Shown one piece after another: positions 8,480 to 16,977 of a stretch of 64,000 nucleotides of DNA (within the stretch, counting starts at the first letter, position 1; each line of letters opens with the position of its first letter). The DNA is taken from positions 124,001 through 188,000 of the forward strand of contig JADJEU010000006.1 of NCBI GenBank assembly GCA_016709005.1, written 5' to 3'. A program made the position numbers and the translations under genes. This DNA is from Crocinitomicaceae bacterium. GTDB taxonomy: Bacteria > Bacteroidota > Bacteroidia > Flavobacteriales_D > Crocinitomicaceae. Below the pieces are notes generated by a model. The model worked only from the letters and a program-made list of their open reading frames with translations. It was not told where the DNA came from and did no database searches.

Positions 8480-11173
8480 ATGAAATTTTTGAATAAGTAT
8501 AAGAAGGCAATTTTGAGTTCGGTTTTGGCCGTTTTAGTTTTGTCTTGTTCTACTGAAAAAGATGCAGCGCTGAATCGTGGTTATCATAATATGACGGCCC
8601 GCTTTAACGGTTATTACAATGCAGGTGTTCTCATTGAAACCTCACTTGAAGCATATCGCGGAACATTTCCGGATGAATACCACAAAATAATTCCGCTTGA
8701 AGTTTATCCGACGGAAAAAGACGCTCCAAATCTTTTCCCTGAAATGGACAAAGGCATTGAAAAATGTGAACGGGTTATTCTGCGTCACAGCATGCCGATG
8801 CAGGCTAAGAAAAAGAAAGACGAGGAACTTTGCAGATGGATTGATGACAACTGGCTGGTAATCGCGCAGGCACATTTTTACAAGCGTGAATACATGATGG
8901 CCGAGCAAAAATTTGACTACATCCAAAAAACATATGTAGGTGAAGAGTCAGTTTACGAAGCACAAATCTGGTTGGCAAAAACACAAATTGCGCTTGGAAA
9001 CTTTGCAGAGGCAAAACGAATTTTGAGTCTGGTTGAATCTTCTATGGAAGCAGGTAAAGCTTATCGTGATTTGAACTTCATTCAAAAATACCAACAAAAG
9101 CGCGAGGATAGCCGCAATCGCGATAGACGTGAGCGCATGGGAATGAAAGAACCTGCCATTTTTCCTAAGCGTCTGGAAGTAGATTACGAAGCAACGATGG
9201 CCGATTTTCACATTCAGCAAGGTCAGTACAAAGAAGCCATTGAGCATTTGGAAATTGCTATAAAATCATGCAAGGATAAGAAGAAACGCGCACGCTATAT
9301 GTTTGTGCTGGCGCAGCTTTATCAGCAAACCGGGGACGGAACCATGGCAACCTATTACTATACAAAAGTTGCTCGTTCAAGTGCGCCTTATGAAATGCGA
9401 TTTCAGGCAAAAATTAATCGCGCGTTGAGTGCAACTTCTGGTGGTTCTGAAATTCGCAAAGAGTTATACAAAATGTTGCGTGATGAAAAAAACGCAGAGT
9501 TTAAAGATCAGATTTATTTTGCCCTCGGTGAAATGGATATGCGGGAGGGACAAGATTCTGCAGCCATGAAAAATTATTCATCTTCAGTTTATTGGTCTGT
9601 AAAAAATAATCGTCAAAAGGGTTTAAGTTATTTGCGTTTGGCTGATATGCACTTTGTGGAACAAGATTATGTAAAAGCGCAAAAATATTATGACAGTTGC
9701 GTGAAAGTTTTACCAGAAGATTTTGATGAATACATGGTGATTAAAAACAAGGCAGATGGACTGGCTGATTTGGTTTATCACTATGAAACCGTAGTTTTTG
9801 AAGATAGCGTTCAGATGATTGCAGCCATGGATCCTGCAGCTCGTGAGAAGTTCCTGAAACAAACGCTTAAAGAGATGGAAGAAGCCGAAGCCTTGCGTAA
9901 AAAGCAAGAGCAGGAACGCATGCTTCAGACACAAACGAAAGTAAATGATCAGTCTTCTACAACAGGCACCGGTTCGAAATGGTATTTCTATAATTCAAAA
10001 GTACGCGGCAGCGGCTTTAATGATTTCAGAGCACAGTGGGGCAGTCGTCCTTTGGAAGATAACTGGAGAAGATCAGAGAAAAGCAGTTTTGCAACAAATG
10101 AAGACGGTTCAGATTCAACTGAAACTGTCACCGCTTTGAAAAGTGATACGATGACAGTCGATGATTTGATGACAGACATTCCACTTACGCAAGGCGCAAT
10201 GGATTCATCGAACGTGAGATTGATGAACTCACTTTATATGCTTGGTGTAATCTATAAAGAGCAGTTGAAAGAAGAAGAAGATGCAATCACTTATTTCAAA
10301 AAAGTAATTGATCGCGGAATTGAACATCCTCGTGTGCTTGCTTCCATGTATCAATTGTATTTGATTTATACTAAACGTGGTTCTGCAGAAGCAGAGACTT
10401 ACAAGCAGATGATTCTCAGTCGTTATCCGGATAGTGAGATCGCAGATATTATGCGTGATCCTGACTATCTGCGGAAAAAGCAAGAAGAAGAAAAGAAAGA
10501 ACTGAATGAATACGCAAAAACCCTCATTGATTATCAGCAGCGTTATTATGGAGCTGTCATTACAAAGTGCAATGAGGTAATCACTTTTGATACAACAAAT
10601 CAATACATCAATAAGTACTATTTGCTCAAAGCTTTTGCAATTAGTAAAACAGATCCGGGAAATAAAACAGCCATCGCAAGTCCATTGCAATTGCTGTATA
10701 ATCGTGATCCACAAAGTGAAGAAGGAAAGCAGGCAAAAATTTATCTTGACAAAATAAATGCCGGGCAACCGATTGTAGCGCCTGATTCAAATTCTGGTGC
10801 GAGTGATTATAAAAGTGACAATGCCGCACAGCACTTTTTTGTAATTGTGGTTCCGTCTGATGGAAATCCGGATGCGCAAAAAATTAAATTGTCGAATTTC
10901 AACAGTGAATTTTTCAGAACAAAAAGATATAGTATTATCAATACAGTCTTGAATGAAGGCACACAGCTTCTGCTTGTTAAAACCTTTGTCAATGCAGATG
11001 AAAGTAACCAGTACATAGCAGCTTTCAAATCTGAAACATCAAAGATCACAATTGGCACAATGGCTTCAGATTTCCAGTGCTTCGTGATTAATTCAGCCAA
11101 CTACGCAATCCTTACGCAAAAGAAGGAAACTGCAAGCTATATGGATTTCTATAGCAAGAATTATCCGCAATAA
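8480..11173 (+). CDS. sprE: T9SS/gliding-motility TPR lipoprotein SprE/PorW
   Basis: 897 residues with a lipoprotein signal (SSVLAVLVLSCSTEKD). The TPR-rich body has repeats such as FYKREYMMAEQKFDYIQ, IQQGQYKEAIEHLEIA and EEEDAITYFKKVID. A charged coiled-coil lies near residues 455-480, and a C-terminal globular region follows. Length, the early NMTARFNGYYNA motif and the TPR layout match SprE (Flavobacterium) / PorW (Porphyromonas), an outer-membrane lipoprotein needed for type IX secretion. Two T9SS-type cargo proteins lie in this window. Identity rests on recognised pattern, not an alignment. Confidence 0.82.
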   Translation: MKFLNKYKKAILSSVLAVLVLSCSTEKDAALNRGYHNMTARFNGYYNAGVLIETSLEAYRGTFPDEYHKIIPLEVYPTEKDAPNLFPEMDKGIEKCERVILRHSMPMQAKKKKDEELCRWIDDNWLVIAQAHFYKREYMMAEQKFDYIQKTYVGEESVYEAQIWLAKTQIALGNFAEAKRILSLVESSMEAGKAYRDLNFIQKYQQKREDSRNRDRRERMGMKEPAIFPKRLEVDYEATMADFHIQQGQYKEAIEHLEIAIKSCKDKKKRARYMFVLAQLYQQTGDGTMATYYYTKVARSSAPYEMRFQAKINRALSATSGGSEIRKELYKMLRDEKNAEFKDQIYFALGEMDMREGQDSAAMKNYSSSVYWSVKNNRQKGLSYLRLADMHFVEQDYVKAQKYYDSCVKVLPEDFDEYMVIKNKADGLADLVYHYETVVFEDSVQMIAAMDPAAREKFLKQTLKEMEEAEALRKKQEQERMLQTQTKVNDQSSTTGTGSKWYFYNSKVRGSGFNDFRAQWGSRPLEDNWRRSEKSSFATNEDGSDSTETVTALKSDTMTVDDLMTDIPLTQGAMDSSNVRLMNSLYMLGVIYKEQLKEEEDAITYFKKVIDRGIEHPRVLASMYQLYLIYTKRGSAEAETYKQMILSRYPDSEIADIMRDPDYLRKKQEEEKKELNEYAKTLIDYQQRYYGAVITKCNEVITFDTTNQYINKYYLLKAFAISKTDPGNKTAIASPLQLLYNRDPQSEEGKQAKIYLDKINAGQPIVAPDSNSGASDYKSDNAAQHFFVIVVPSDGNPDAQKIKLSNFNSEFFRTKRYSIINTVLNEGTQLLLVKTFVNADESNQYIAAFKSETSKITIGTMASDFQCFVINSANYAILTQKKETASYMDFYSKNYPQ

Positions 11174-11186
11174 TTTTTGCGGTTTT
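11165..11186 (+). terminator. Short hairpin overlapping the sprE stop codon
   Basis: CCGCAA (11165-11170) pairs with TTGCGG (11177-11182), followed by TTTT. The loop contains the TAA stop codon of sprE. Weak but plausible intrinsic terminator. Confidence 0.5.
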
Positions 11187-11208
11187 GTTTTTCATCTCAA
11201 TTTCTTTC

Positions 11209-11398
11209 TACTTTTGTTGCATCAGATGAAGAACTTCTTCACATATCGAATTTGTAATTGCTATTGGTTTAGACCAATGGCTGTAGTTGGAATTTGCTGG
11301 ATTTGCGCTTAAGCATCCACTTTCTGAAACAGGGTTTTCTGCTCCCTCTCTCTAAAGCAGAATTTCATTTTTAAAATAATTAGTTAAGATGTAGCGTG
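11209..11398 (+). promoter_or_regulatory. Promoter and ~180-base structured leader of the PP2C gene
   Basis: The -7 box TACTTTTG is at 11209-11216. The expected transcript start near 11222 leaves about 177 bases before the start at 11399. The leader holds two hairpins: GCTATTGG/CCAATGGC (11260-11267 with 11274-11281) and TTCTGCT/AGCAGAA (11337-11343 with 11356-11362). It also holds a 28-codon reading frame. The arrangement resembles an attenuation-type leader. Confidence 0.5.
11226..11312 (+). CDS. Candidate 28-residue leader peptide, Cys/Trp-rich
   Basis: ATG at 11226, TAA at 11310-11312. The predicted peptide begins MKNFFTYRICNCYWF and ends VVGICWICA, with four Cys and two Trp in 28 residues, unusually rich for chance sequence. 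It starts within about 5 bases of the expected transcript start. The first leader hairpin lies within its codons. Purely a sequence-based proposal. Confidence 0.3.
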   Translation: MKNFFTYRICNCYWFRPMAVVGICWICA

Positions 11399-12244
11399 AT
11401 GAATACGTTGACAGCAGATTCAGGTTTGGTTCTTCTCCGAGATGAACAAAGTTTAGTAGAAAGACTTGCTTATTTAGAGGCCAAGTCAATTGAAATGGAA
11501 GAGAGTATCCGTTATGCAGGAAGCCTGCAACGATCGATACTTCCGAACGAACAGATTTTTAAAAATGCGTTTACAGATGCGTTCGTTTTATTTCAGCCTA
11601 AAGACATTGTCAGCGGAGATTTCTACTGGATTTTTCAACATCATGATGACATCTACTTTGCTGTAGGAGATTGTACCGGACACGGTGTTCCTGGTGCATT
11701 GGTCAACATTGCGGGCAATACTTTGTTGCGTCAGTTAATTCGTATTGAAGGATTAACAGAACCAGGTGATATTATGCGTTTGCTGGACAGTGAACTTGTG
11801 AGTCTCTTCAACGAAAACCTTTCTGAAGGTAATACGCGGGACGGAATGGATATTGTTTTTTGCAAATTTAATTTACGCAAAATGCAAGGTTCGTTTTGCG
11901 GTGCCGGACGCCCACTCTTGTTGGTGCGCAACGGTAACCTGGTGGAGTTTAAAAAGGGACCCGATTCAATTGGCTACACATCTGAACAACGAAAAACCTT
12001 TGAAACGGTGTATTTTGATCTGCGTGAAAATGATAAATTCTATTTATTTTCTGATGGTTACACCGATCAGTTTGGTGGTGAAAATGTAAAAAAATTCAAC
12101 CGCGAACGTTTTCGAAATTTGTTGCTTTCCATGAATGAGATGAATTTTTCCAAACAGAAAAAGGAGTTACTTTTTTCATACAATAACTGGAAAGGAAAGC
12201 AGGAGCAGATTGATGATGTTTGCGTTATTGGAGTAAGTATCTGA
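11399..12244 (+). CDS. PP2C-type (SpoIIE family) serine/threonine phosphatase
   Basis: About 281 residues (a GTG three bases upstream is an alternative start). A short N-terminal coiled coil (LVERLAYLEAKSIEMEE) leads into IRYAGSLQRSILPN. The PP2C core has metal ligands in PKDIVSGDFYW, VGDCTGHGVPGALV, DGMDIVF, FSDGYTDQFGG and QIDDVCVIG. No sensor domain is fused. The catalytic domain closely matches the C-terminus of the large receptor at 18976-24803, including the linker before it, so it may act on the same kind of partner (SiaC/anti-anti-sigma-like phosphoproteins). Likely soluble. Confidence 0.92.
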   Translation: MNTLTADSGLVLLRDEQSLVERLAYLEAKSIEMEESIRYAGSLQRSILPNEQIFKNAFTDAFVLFQPKDIVSGDFYWIFQHHDDIYFAVGDCTGHGVPGALVNIAGNTLLRQLIRIEGLTEPGDIMRLLDSELVSLFNENLSEGNTRDGMDIVFCKFNLRKMQGSFCGAGRPLLLVRNGNLVEFKKGPDSIGYTSEQRKTFETVYFDLRENDKFYLFSDGYTDQFGGENVKKFNRERFRNLLLSMNEMNFSKQKKELLFSYNNWKGKQEQIDDVCVIGVSI

Positions 12245-12264
12245 AGCAATTGCGTGTACGAAAG

Positions 12265-12447
12265 TTAACGCTGCTTTTTTTCAATAATTGTTTTGGTTAA
12301 CAGAGCAAATATTGCAACTAACATAGGTACCCAGATAAAATCTTCAAGCCCTTCCAGCTCTTCTACTTCAGTGCCTGCTACAACCATGACAGGAATGCAG
12401 ATTACTGAGCCAAGAAACAGGGAATGAAAAAAGCGTACGTAGTTCAT
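12265..12447 (-). CDS. Small two-helix membrane protein
   Basis: 60 residues beginning MNYVRFFHSLFLGSV, with two hydrophobic segments (FLGSVICIPVMVVAG and FIWVPMLVAIFALLT) separated by an acidic loop (EVEELEGLED), and a basic end KKQR. It starts 11 bases after the DUF58 stop on the same strand, so it is probably the last gene of that operon. No family recognised. Confidence 0.6.
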   Translation of the reverse strand: MNYVRFFHSLFLGSVICIPVMVVAGTEVEELEGLEDFIWVPMLVAIFALLTKTIIEKKQR

Positions 12448-12458
12448 TACGTTCTGAA

Positions 12459-13792
12459 TTAAATGATGCCTCGCGCTTTGAGCTCGAGGTATTTATTTAT
12501 GGTATCAATGCTGAGCTTTTCTGGTGTAGTTAGAACTGTTTGTATAGCGTTTTTGCGGAGTTCCAATGCAATTTTCTTTTTGTCCATTTTATATTTCTCA
12601 GCAAATGTTTTCAAGTAGATATCACGGACATGTTTGGGTTCCATCGCAGCTGTTTTATCAATCTCTGTATTCTCAAAAAAGATAACGACTAAAACATGCA
12701 ATTGGTTGATCTTTTTTTAAGTAACGGCAATATTCGTTTAAGTGAATATTCAGACTCAATATTCGTATAGAGCATAATCAAACTGCGCCCTTTGATGTGG
12801 CTGCGAATGCCGTGGTAGAGCAACTCAAAATTTGCCTCCAGAAATCGTGTTTTCTGATGGTAGAGAAGTTCTATGATTTTAGTAAGCTGATTGGTGTTAC
12901 GCTCAGCAGCTATTTTGGTTCCTAGTTTATCTGAGTAAGTCATCAGGCCAACCTTGTCACCTTTGCGCAAACAAATATTTGAAAAAGCAAGGGTTGAATT
13001 GATGGCGTAGTCTAACAAGGTCAAATCATTAAAAGGCATGCGCATACTTCTGCTCTTATCAATGATTGAGTATACATGCTGTGCGCGCTCATCCTGATAT
13101 TGATTGACCATCAATTCATTTCTGCGTGAGGTAGCTTTCCAGTTTACGGTGCGAATGTCATCGCCCTGAACGTAATTTTTGATTTGTTCAAATTCATTGT
13201 TATGACCCAACCGACGAATTTTTTTAATTCCTGTGACGGCTGTTTTTGCAAACACTTTCAGCTCGTATTTTTTCATCTGCAAGATAGAAGGATAGGCTGC
13301 AACCTTCTGTTTGTTTTGAACGACAACTTTGCGCTGAATGAGTTGTGTTAATGCCGAAGCGTAAACAAACACATCTGAAAATAAATATTCACCGCGCTCT
13401 GTTGGCCGCACATAATAGACCCACTCGGCCTGATGTTTTGGGCTTAGTAAAACTTTGTGATGAAGATTGCGCAACTGGAGTTGATACGGGGCGTTATCAT
13501 ACACGTCTAAAAATACAGGAAAACTGTAATTATGTGAAATTCGAAGTTTTACCCGGTTGTCATCTCCAAGTGATAGTTGCGACATAATTTCGCGTTCCAC
13601 TTTGGCAGGATTTTTCTGAAAAAAAAGTAAGAAAATTTCAACCAGCAATAAAGCCAGTACCCCTGCAATTGCAACTTGTCCGATCAGAAAAAATACCGGC
13701 CATACAAATCCAGTTGCCAGACAAATCACCAATGCCAGCAGCACGATGAAAAACTGGTACGAGAAATATAAATGCCGGATAAATTTTAGCAT
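12459..13792 (-). CDS. DUF58 domain-containing protein, one-base frameshift
   Basis: Member of the MoxR-associated DUF58 family (a vWA-like fold). Two N-terminal membrane segments (residues ~10-55) precede the domain motif GDDIRTVNWKATSRRNELMVNQYQ, then a vWA-like stretch VYSIIDKSRSMRMPF. The frame breaks in an A7 run on the coding strand (12712-12718). With eight A's, LLKK continues as KINQLHVLVVIFFEN and the product is 444 residues, normal for the family. The sequence A-AAA-AAA-G is also a possible -1 slippery site, so programmed frameshifting is a minor alternative to a sequencing indel. It follows moxR by 6 bases. Confidence 0.85.
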
Positions 13793-13798
13793 AGCTGC

Positions 13799-14875
13799 TT
13801 AGCGTGGAACTTCTACTTCGTGAATAATTTCTTTAATCAAATCTTCAGTGGTCATGCCTTCCATTTCTGCTTCTGGTGTAAGAATCAGACGGTGGTTTAA
13901 CACATGCGGTGCAACAAACTGAACATCATCCGGAATCACAAAATCGCGCCCGCGAATAGCTGCAAATGCTTTAGCCGCTTTCATCATAGAAAGAGATGCA
14001 CGCGGTGAGCCGCCTAAGTATAATTTTCCGTGATTACGGGTTTTGTCTGTGATCTGAGCAATGTATTTCAGAATCTGATCTTCCACTTTTATTTGTGTAA
14101 CCAGTTGTTGAACTTTGTGCAAATCGTCTGCCGTAAAGACACCAATGATTTCATTTAAATCAGGTGCTTTAACACTGTTTTTATAGCGCAATAAAATTTC
14201 TTGTTCTTCGGCTAATGTCGGATAACCGATTTTAATTTTGAAGAGAAAACGATCCAGTTGCGCTTCCGGTAAATTATAAGTCCCTTCTTGTTCTACCGGA
14301 TTTTGTGTTGCTAAAACCAGGAATGGAAAACTCATTTGATATACTTGTCCATCGTATGAAATCTGACGTTCTTCCATTACCTCGAACAAAGCAGCTTGTG
14401 TTTTAGCCGGAGCACGGTTAATCTCGTCAATCAAAACAATGTTTGAAAAAACAGGTCCCTGTTTGAATTGAAAAGATGAATCTTTCAAATTGTATACGGA
14501 TGTACCGATAATATCCGAAGGCATTAAGTCAGGTGTAAATTGAATTCTTGAAAAATCAACTGACAATGTTTTTGCCAACACTTTTGCGGTGAGCGTTTTT
14601 GCAACACCGGGAACACCTTCAAGAAGCACATGCCCGTTTGAAAAAATACTGATCATCAGCAAATCGACCATGTCATGCTGGCCTATTACAAAATTACCGA
14701 TTTCTTTGCGGGTTTGCTGAACTTTTTCATTGATAAAACCAAGATTCAGACTGGGTGCAAACATGCGAGAAGCGTCTTGTGAATAGCCACCTGTTTCACC
14801 TGAATTTTGATTCAAATTGTTCTGGCTGTTTTGTTCGCCGGCGTTTAAATTTTCTTGTCCTTCCATTATCGACAT
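13799..14875 (-). CDS. MoxR family AAA+ ATPase
   Basis: 358 residues. A Gln/Asn-rich N-terminal ~40 residues is followed by the AAA+ core: Walker A GVPGVAKTLTAK, Walker B IVLIDEINRAP, sensor ATQNPVEQEGTYNLPEAQLDRF and the C-terminal lid with GGSPRASLSMMKAAKA. MoxR proteins act as chaperone-like ATPases, typically with vWA/DUF58 partners, and a DUF58 gene follows directly. The start overlaps the end of the DUF4350 gene by 10 bases; a second ATG at codon 4 would remove most of the overlap. Confidence 0.95.
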   Translation of the reverse strand: MSIMEGQENLNAGEQNSQNNLNQNSGETGGYSQDASRMFAPSLNLGFINEKVQQTRKEIGNFVIGQHDMVDLLMISIFSNGHVLLEGVPGVAKTLTAKVLAKTLSVDFSRIQFTPDLMPSDIIGTSVYNLKDSSFQFKQGPVFSNIVLIDEINRAPAKTQAALFEVMEERQISYDGQVYQMSFPFLVLATQNPVEQEGTYNLPEAQLDRFLFKIKIGYPTLAEEQEILLRYKNSVKAPDLNEIIGVFTADDLHKVQQLVTQIKVEDQILKYIAQITDKTRNHGKLYLGGSPRASLSMMKAAKAFAAIRGRDFVIPDDVQFVAPHVLNHRLILTPEAEMEGMTTEDLIKEIIHEVEVPR

Positions 14876-16140
14876 TTTTTATAAAAGTATTCTATTTTTT
14901 GGTGTAAGAGAATAAGCTGATCATCTGAAACTTCCGGAAGATTTTCCAGCTCTCGGAACAGCTTAAATATTTCTGTTATTTTTTCTTTTTCAATCTGAGA
15001 TTTCATAGCAACTTTGCTAATGAATTTTTCATCGGCTTCTTTACTGATAATATAATAGTGATCTGCAATGAAATTCAAAAAAGTTTTTTCCTTCAAACGG
15101 ATTAATTTCTGATGTTTATTTTCCTGTAAGTAAAGTGATGAAAGGGTATTGATGTAGCCCAATGAAGTATTCTCTTTTGACTCTGCTGCCGGAATCACCT
15201 TTTGCATACGCTTGCCTTTAAATACAGCATATAGAAATGCGCCAATCAACAGTAAAATAGTTGCCCAGGCTAAAGGTGGGTGCGCCAAAATAAATTGTAA
15301 AATGCTTTGACGTTTTTCAGCACCGCCGTTTCCATCACCTTCTTCATCAAAATAGTGTTCTTCAAGATTGTATCGATCCCATTGAACCCTTCCTGGCGGA
15401 ATGTGGCGCAGCACTTTTTCGGCATAGTCAAATCCATCTTTCTTCATCAAAGAAATATTCGTAAAGAGGTACGGTGTGCTGTGCAAAAAGATCATTCCAT
15501 TTCCGTACTGAATTTTTAAAAAGTTTGGTTTTGATTGACTATTCGTTCCGGATACAATTAGCGTATCTGCTTCATCATAATAAAAGGCTGAGGTATCAAA
15601 ATAAGTCCAGTATTTTTCACTTCCGATATTGTTGTATATGAATTTTGCCTTGTAGTTTGTGCTTGCTAATTCTGAATGATTAAACCGAAACGTTTGAAGC
15701 GAATCGTACACTAATTCCTGATCGTAAGCTGAGTCCGGATCAGCAGTAAATTCTTTCATGAAGCCATACGGAAATGATTCACACATCATGTACGCGGTAT
15801 TGCCATTGCGTATAAAATCGAATAGGAATTCCTGATCTTCATCCGTTAAATAGTTTTCACGACCAACAAAAAAGTAAATATCATTTACGCCTTCTGCATC
15901 TTCCAGTTCATTCTCCAGTTTGTTGTTGATCTGTAAAAAATTGCCAAATAGGCCGGTAGTATCCAGCAATTCTTTGAGCATGAAAGTGCCGTACGGTCCC
16001 TTATCTGATGGGCGATACGTTTCTTCCCAGCTATCAGTCACAAATTCTTTCGGGCGCATTTTTCCACCAAAGAAATACAACAGCAAAAGGAAGCCAATAA
16101 CGACCCCTACGATGATTCCTATTTTACCTGATTTGCTCAC
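14866..16140 (-). CDS. DUF4350 domain-containing membrane protein
   Basis: 424 residues. The N-terminal membrane anchor (GIIVGVVIGFLLLLYFFGG) is followed by the DUF4350 region (SWEETYRPSDKGPYGTFMLK; IQYGNGMIFLHSTPYLFTN). A second membrane segment follows (ATILLLIGAFLYAVFKG), then a cytoplasmic helical tail. It fits a membrane component of the MoxR/DUF58 cluster. Its start abuts the stop of the DUF4129 gene (16141). Confidence 0.88.
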   Translation of the reverse strand: MSKSGKIGIIVGVVIGFLLLLYFFGGKMRPKEFVTDSWEETYRPSDKGPYGTFMLKELLDTTGLFGNFLQINNKLENELEDAEGVNDIYFFVGRENYLTDEDQEFLFDFIRNGNTAYMMCESFPYGFMKEFTADPDSAYDQELVYDSLQTFRFNHSELASTNYKAKFIYNNIGSEKYWTYFDTSAFYYDEADTLIVSGTNSQSKPNFLKIQYGNGMIFLHSTPYLFTNISLMKKDGFDYAEKVLRHIPPGRVQWDRYNLEEHYFDEEGDGNGGAEKRQSILQFILAHPPLAWATILLLIGAFLYAVFKGKRMQKVIPAAESKENTSLGYINTLSSLYLQENKHQKLIRLKEKTFLNFIADHYYIISKEADEKFISKVAMKSQIEKEKITEIFKLFRELENLPEVSDDQLILLHQKIEYFYKKCR

Positions 16141-16977
16141 TTATTTAACTCCCAGTTTGTCTAAAAAATTTGTAAAATCGGGTTTGATTTGGTCAAATGT
16201 ACTTTTGTCTATTTCACGTTTTCCATACCAGATAATTTCAAAATAACTGACTGATTTATTGAAATCATTGTATTCGCTTCTTGAGCTCATTTCACGCAGG
16301 TAATGAAAATTAGTTTTTTCTTTTTCCCAGTTGATCCAGTTTTTTTGTGAGAGATCACGCACAATAAAAATAAAGTAGATTCTAACCGCACCCCGGTAAT
16401 CTGCACGGGCAAGTGCTTCTTGCAACATGCGTTGAAGTTCTGTGAGCGGAATTTCAGTTGGCGCTGTTTCTTCCAGATTGATTGCACTGACAGTTTTGCC
16501 GTCTTTTACCCGATTCACAAATAAATAGTAAATCAAAAAAGCAATGAGCAGAATAAAAATACCTAGCAAAATATAACCGATTGGACCCAGGCCGCTAAAG
16601 TCTAAATCCATTTTAGGGGTTTCAGGCTCTTGATAAGATTCTCGTTCTTTAAGTTCGCGATCTCTCATTCTTCCGGCATCTCCATTGCTTCCATCACTAC
16701 GTTCATCACCGGAGCCGCCGCTGTTTTTTCGGTTTTTCTTAGCCGTTTCGTAATCTCGTTTTGATTCGTACGTCCATTCGCGTCCTGCACCATCAGGTTG
16801 ATTTTCATAACGAATACCGTCGCGCAATTCGTTCCATTTATTTTCATCCAGGCCATGGTCATATAGATCATCTTGTTGCCCAAATGAAAAGCCGGCTAGT
16901 AAAATCAAAAAGCAGATATGTAGCGTTTTTCTAATCAAAATCCAAACTATTTTCAACGGTGCGACTTCTTCTTCCAA
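16141..16977 (-). CDS. DUF4129 domain-containing membrane protein
   Basis: Up to 278 residues. The ATG at 16977 lies 47 bases inside the SpoIIM gene. A TTG at 16938 would give a cleaner signal peptide (LIRKTLHICFLILLAGFSFG) and overlap by only 8 bases, so the start is uncertain. After the signal comes a charged, Asp/Gly/Arg-rich stretch, then a membrane helix (IGYILLGIFILLIAFLIYYLF), and the DUF4129 domain ending with EIIWYGKREIDKSTFDQI. The neighbours (SpoIIM, DUF4350, MoxR, DUF58) form a recurring Bacteroidota cluster of unknown role. Confidence 0.85.
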   Translation of the reverse strand: MEEEVAPLKIVWILIRKTLHICFLILLAGFSFGQQDDLYDHGLDENKWNELRDGIRYENQPDGAGREWTYESKRDYETAKKNRKNSGGSGDERSDGSNGDAGRMRDRELKERESYQEPETPKMDLDFSGLGPIGYILLGIFILLIAFLIYYLFVNRVKDGKTVSAINLEETAPTEIPLTELQRMLQEALARADYRGAVRIYFIFIVRDLSQKNWINWEKEKTNFHYLREMSSRSEYNDFNKSVSYFEIIWYGKREIDKSTFDQIKPDFTNFLDKLGVK

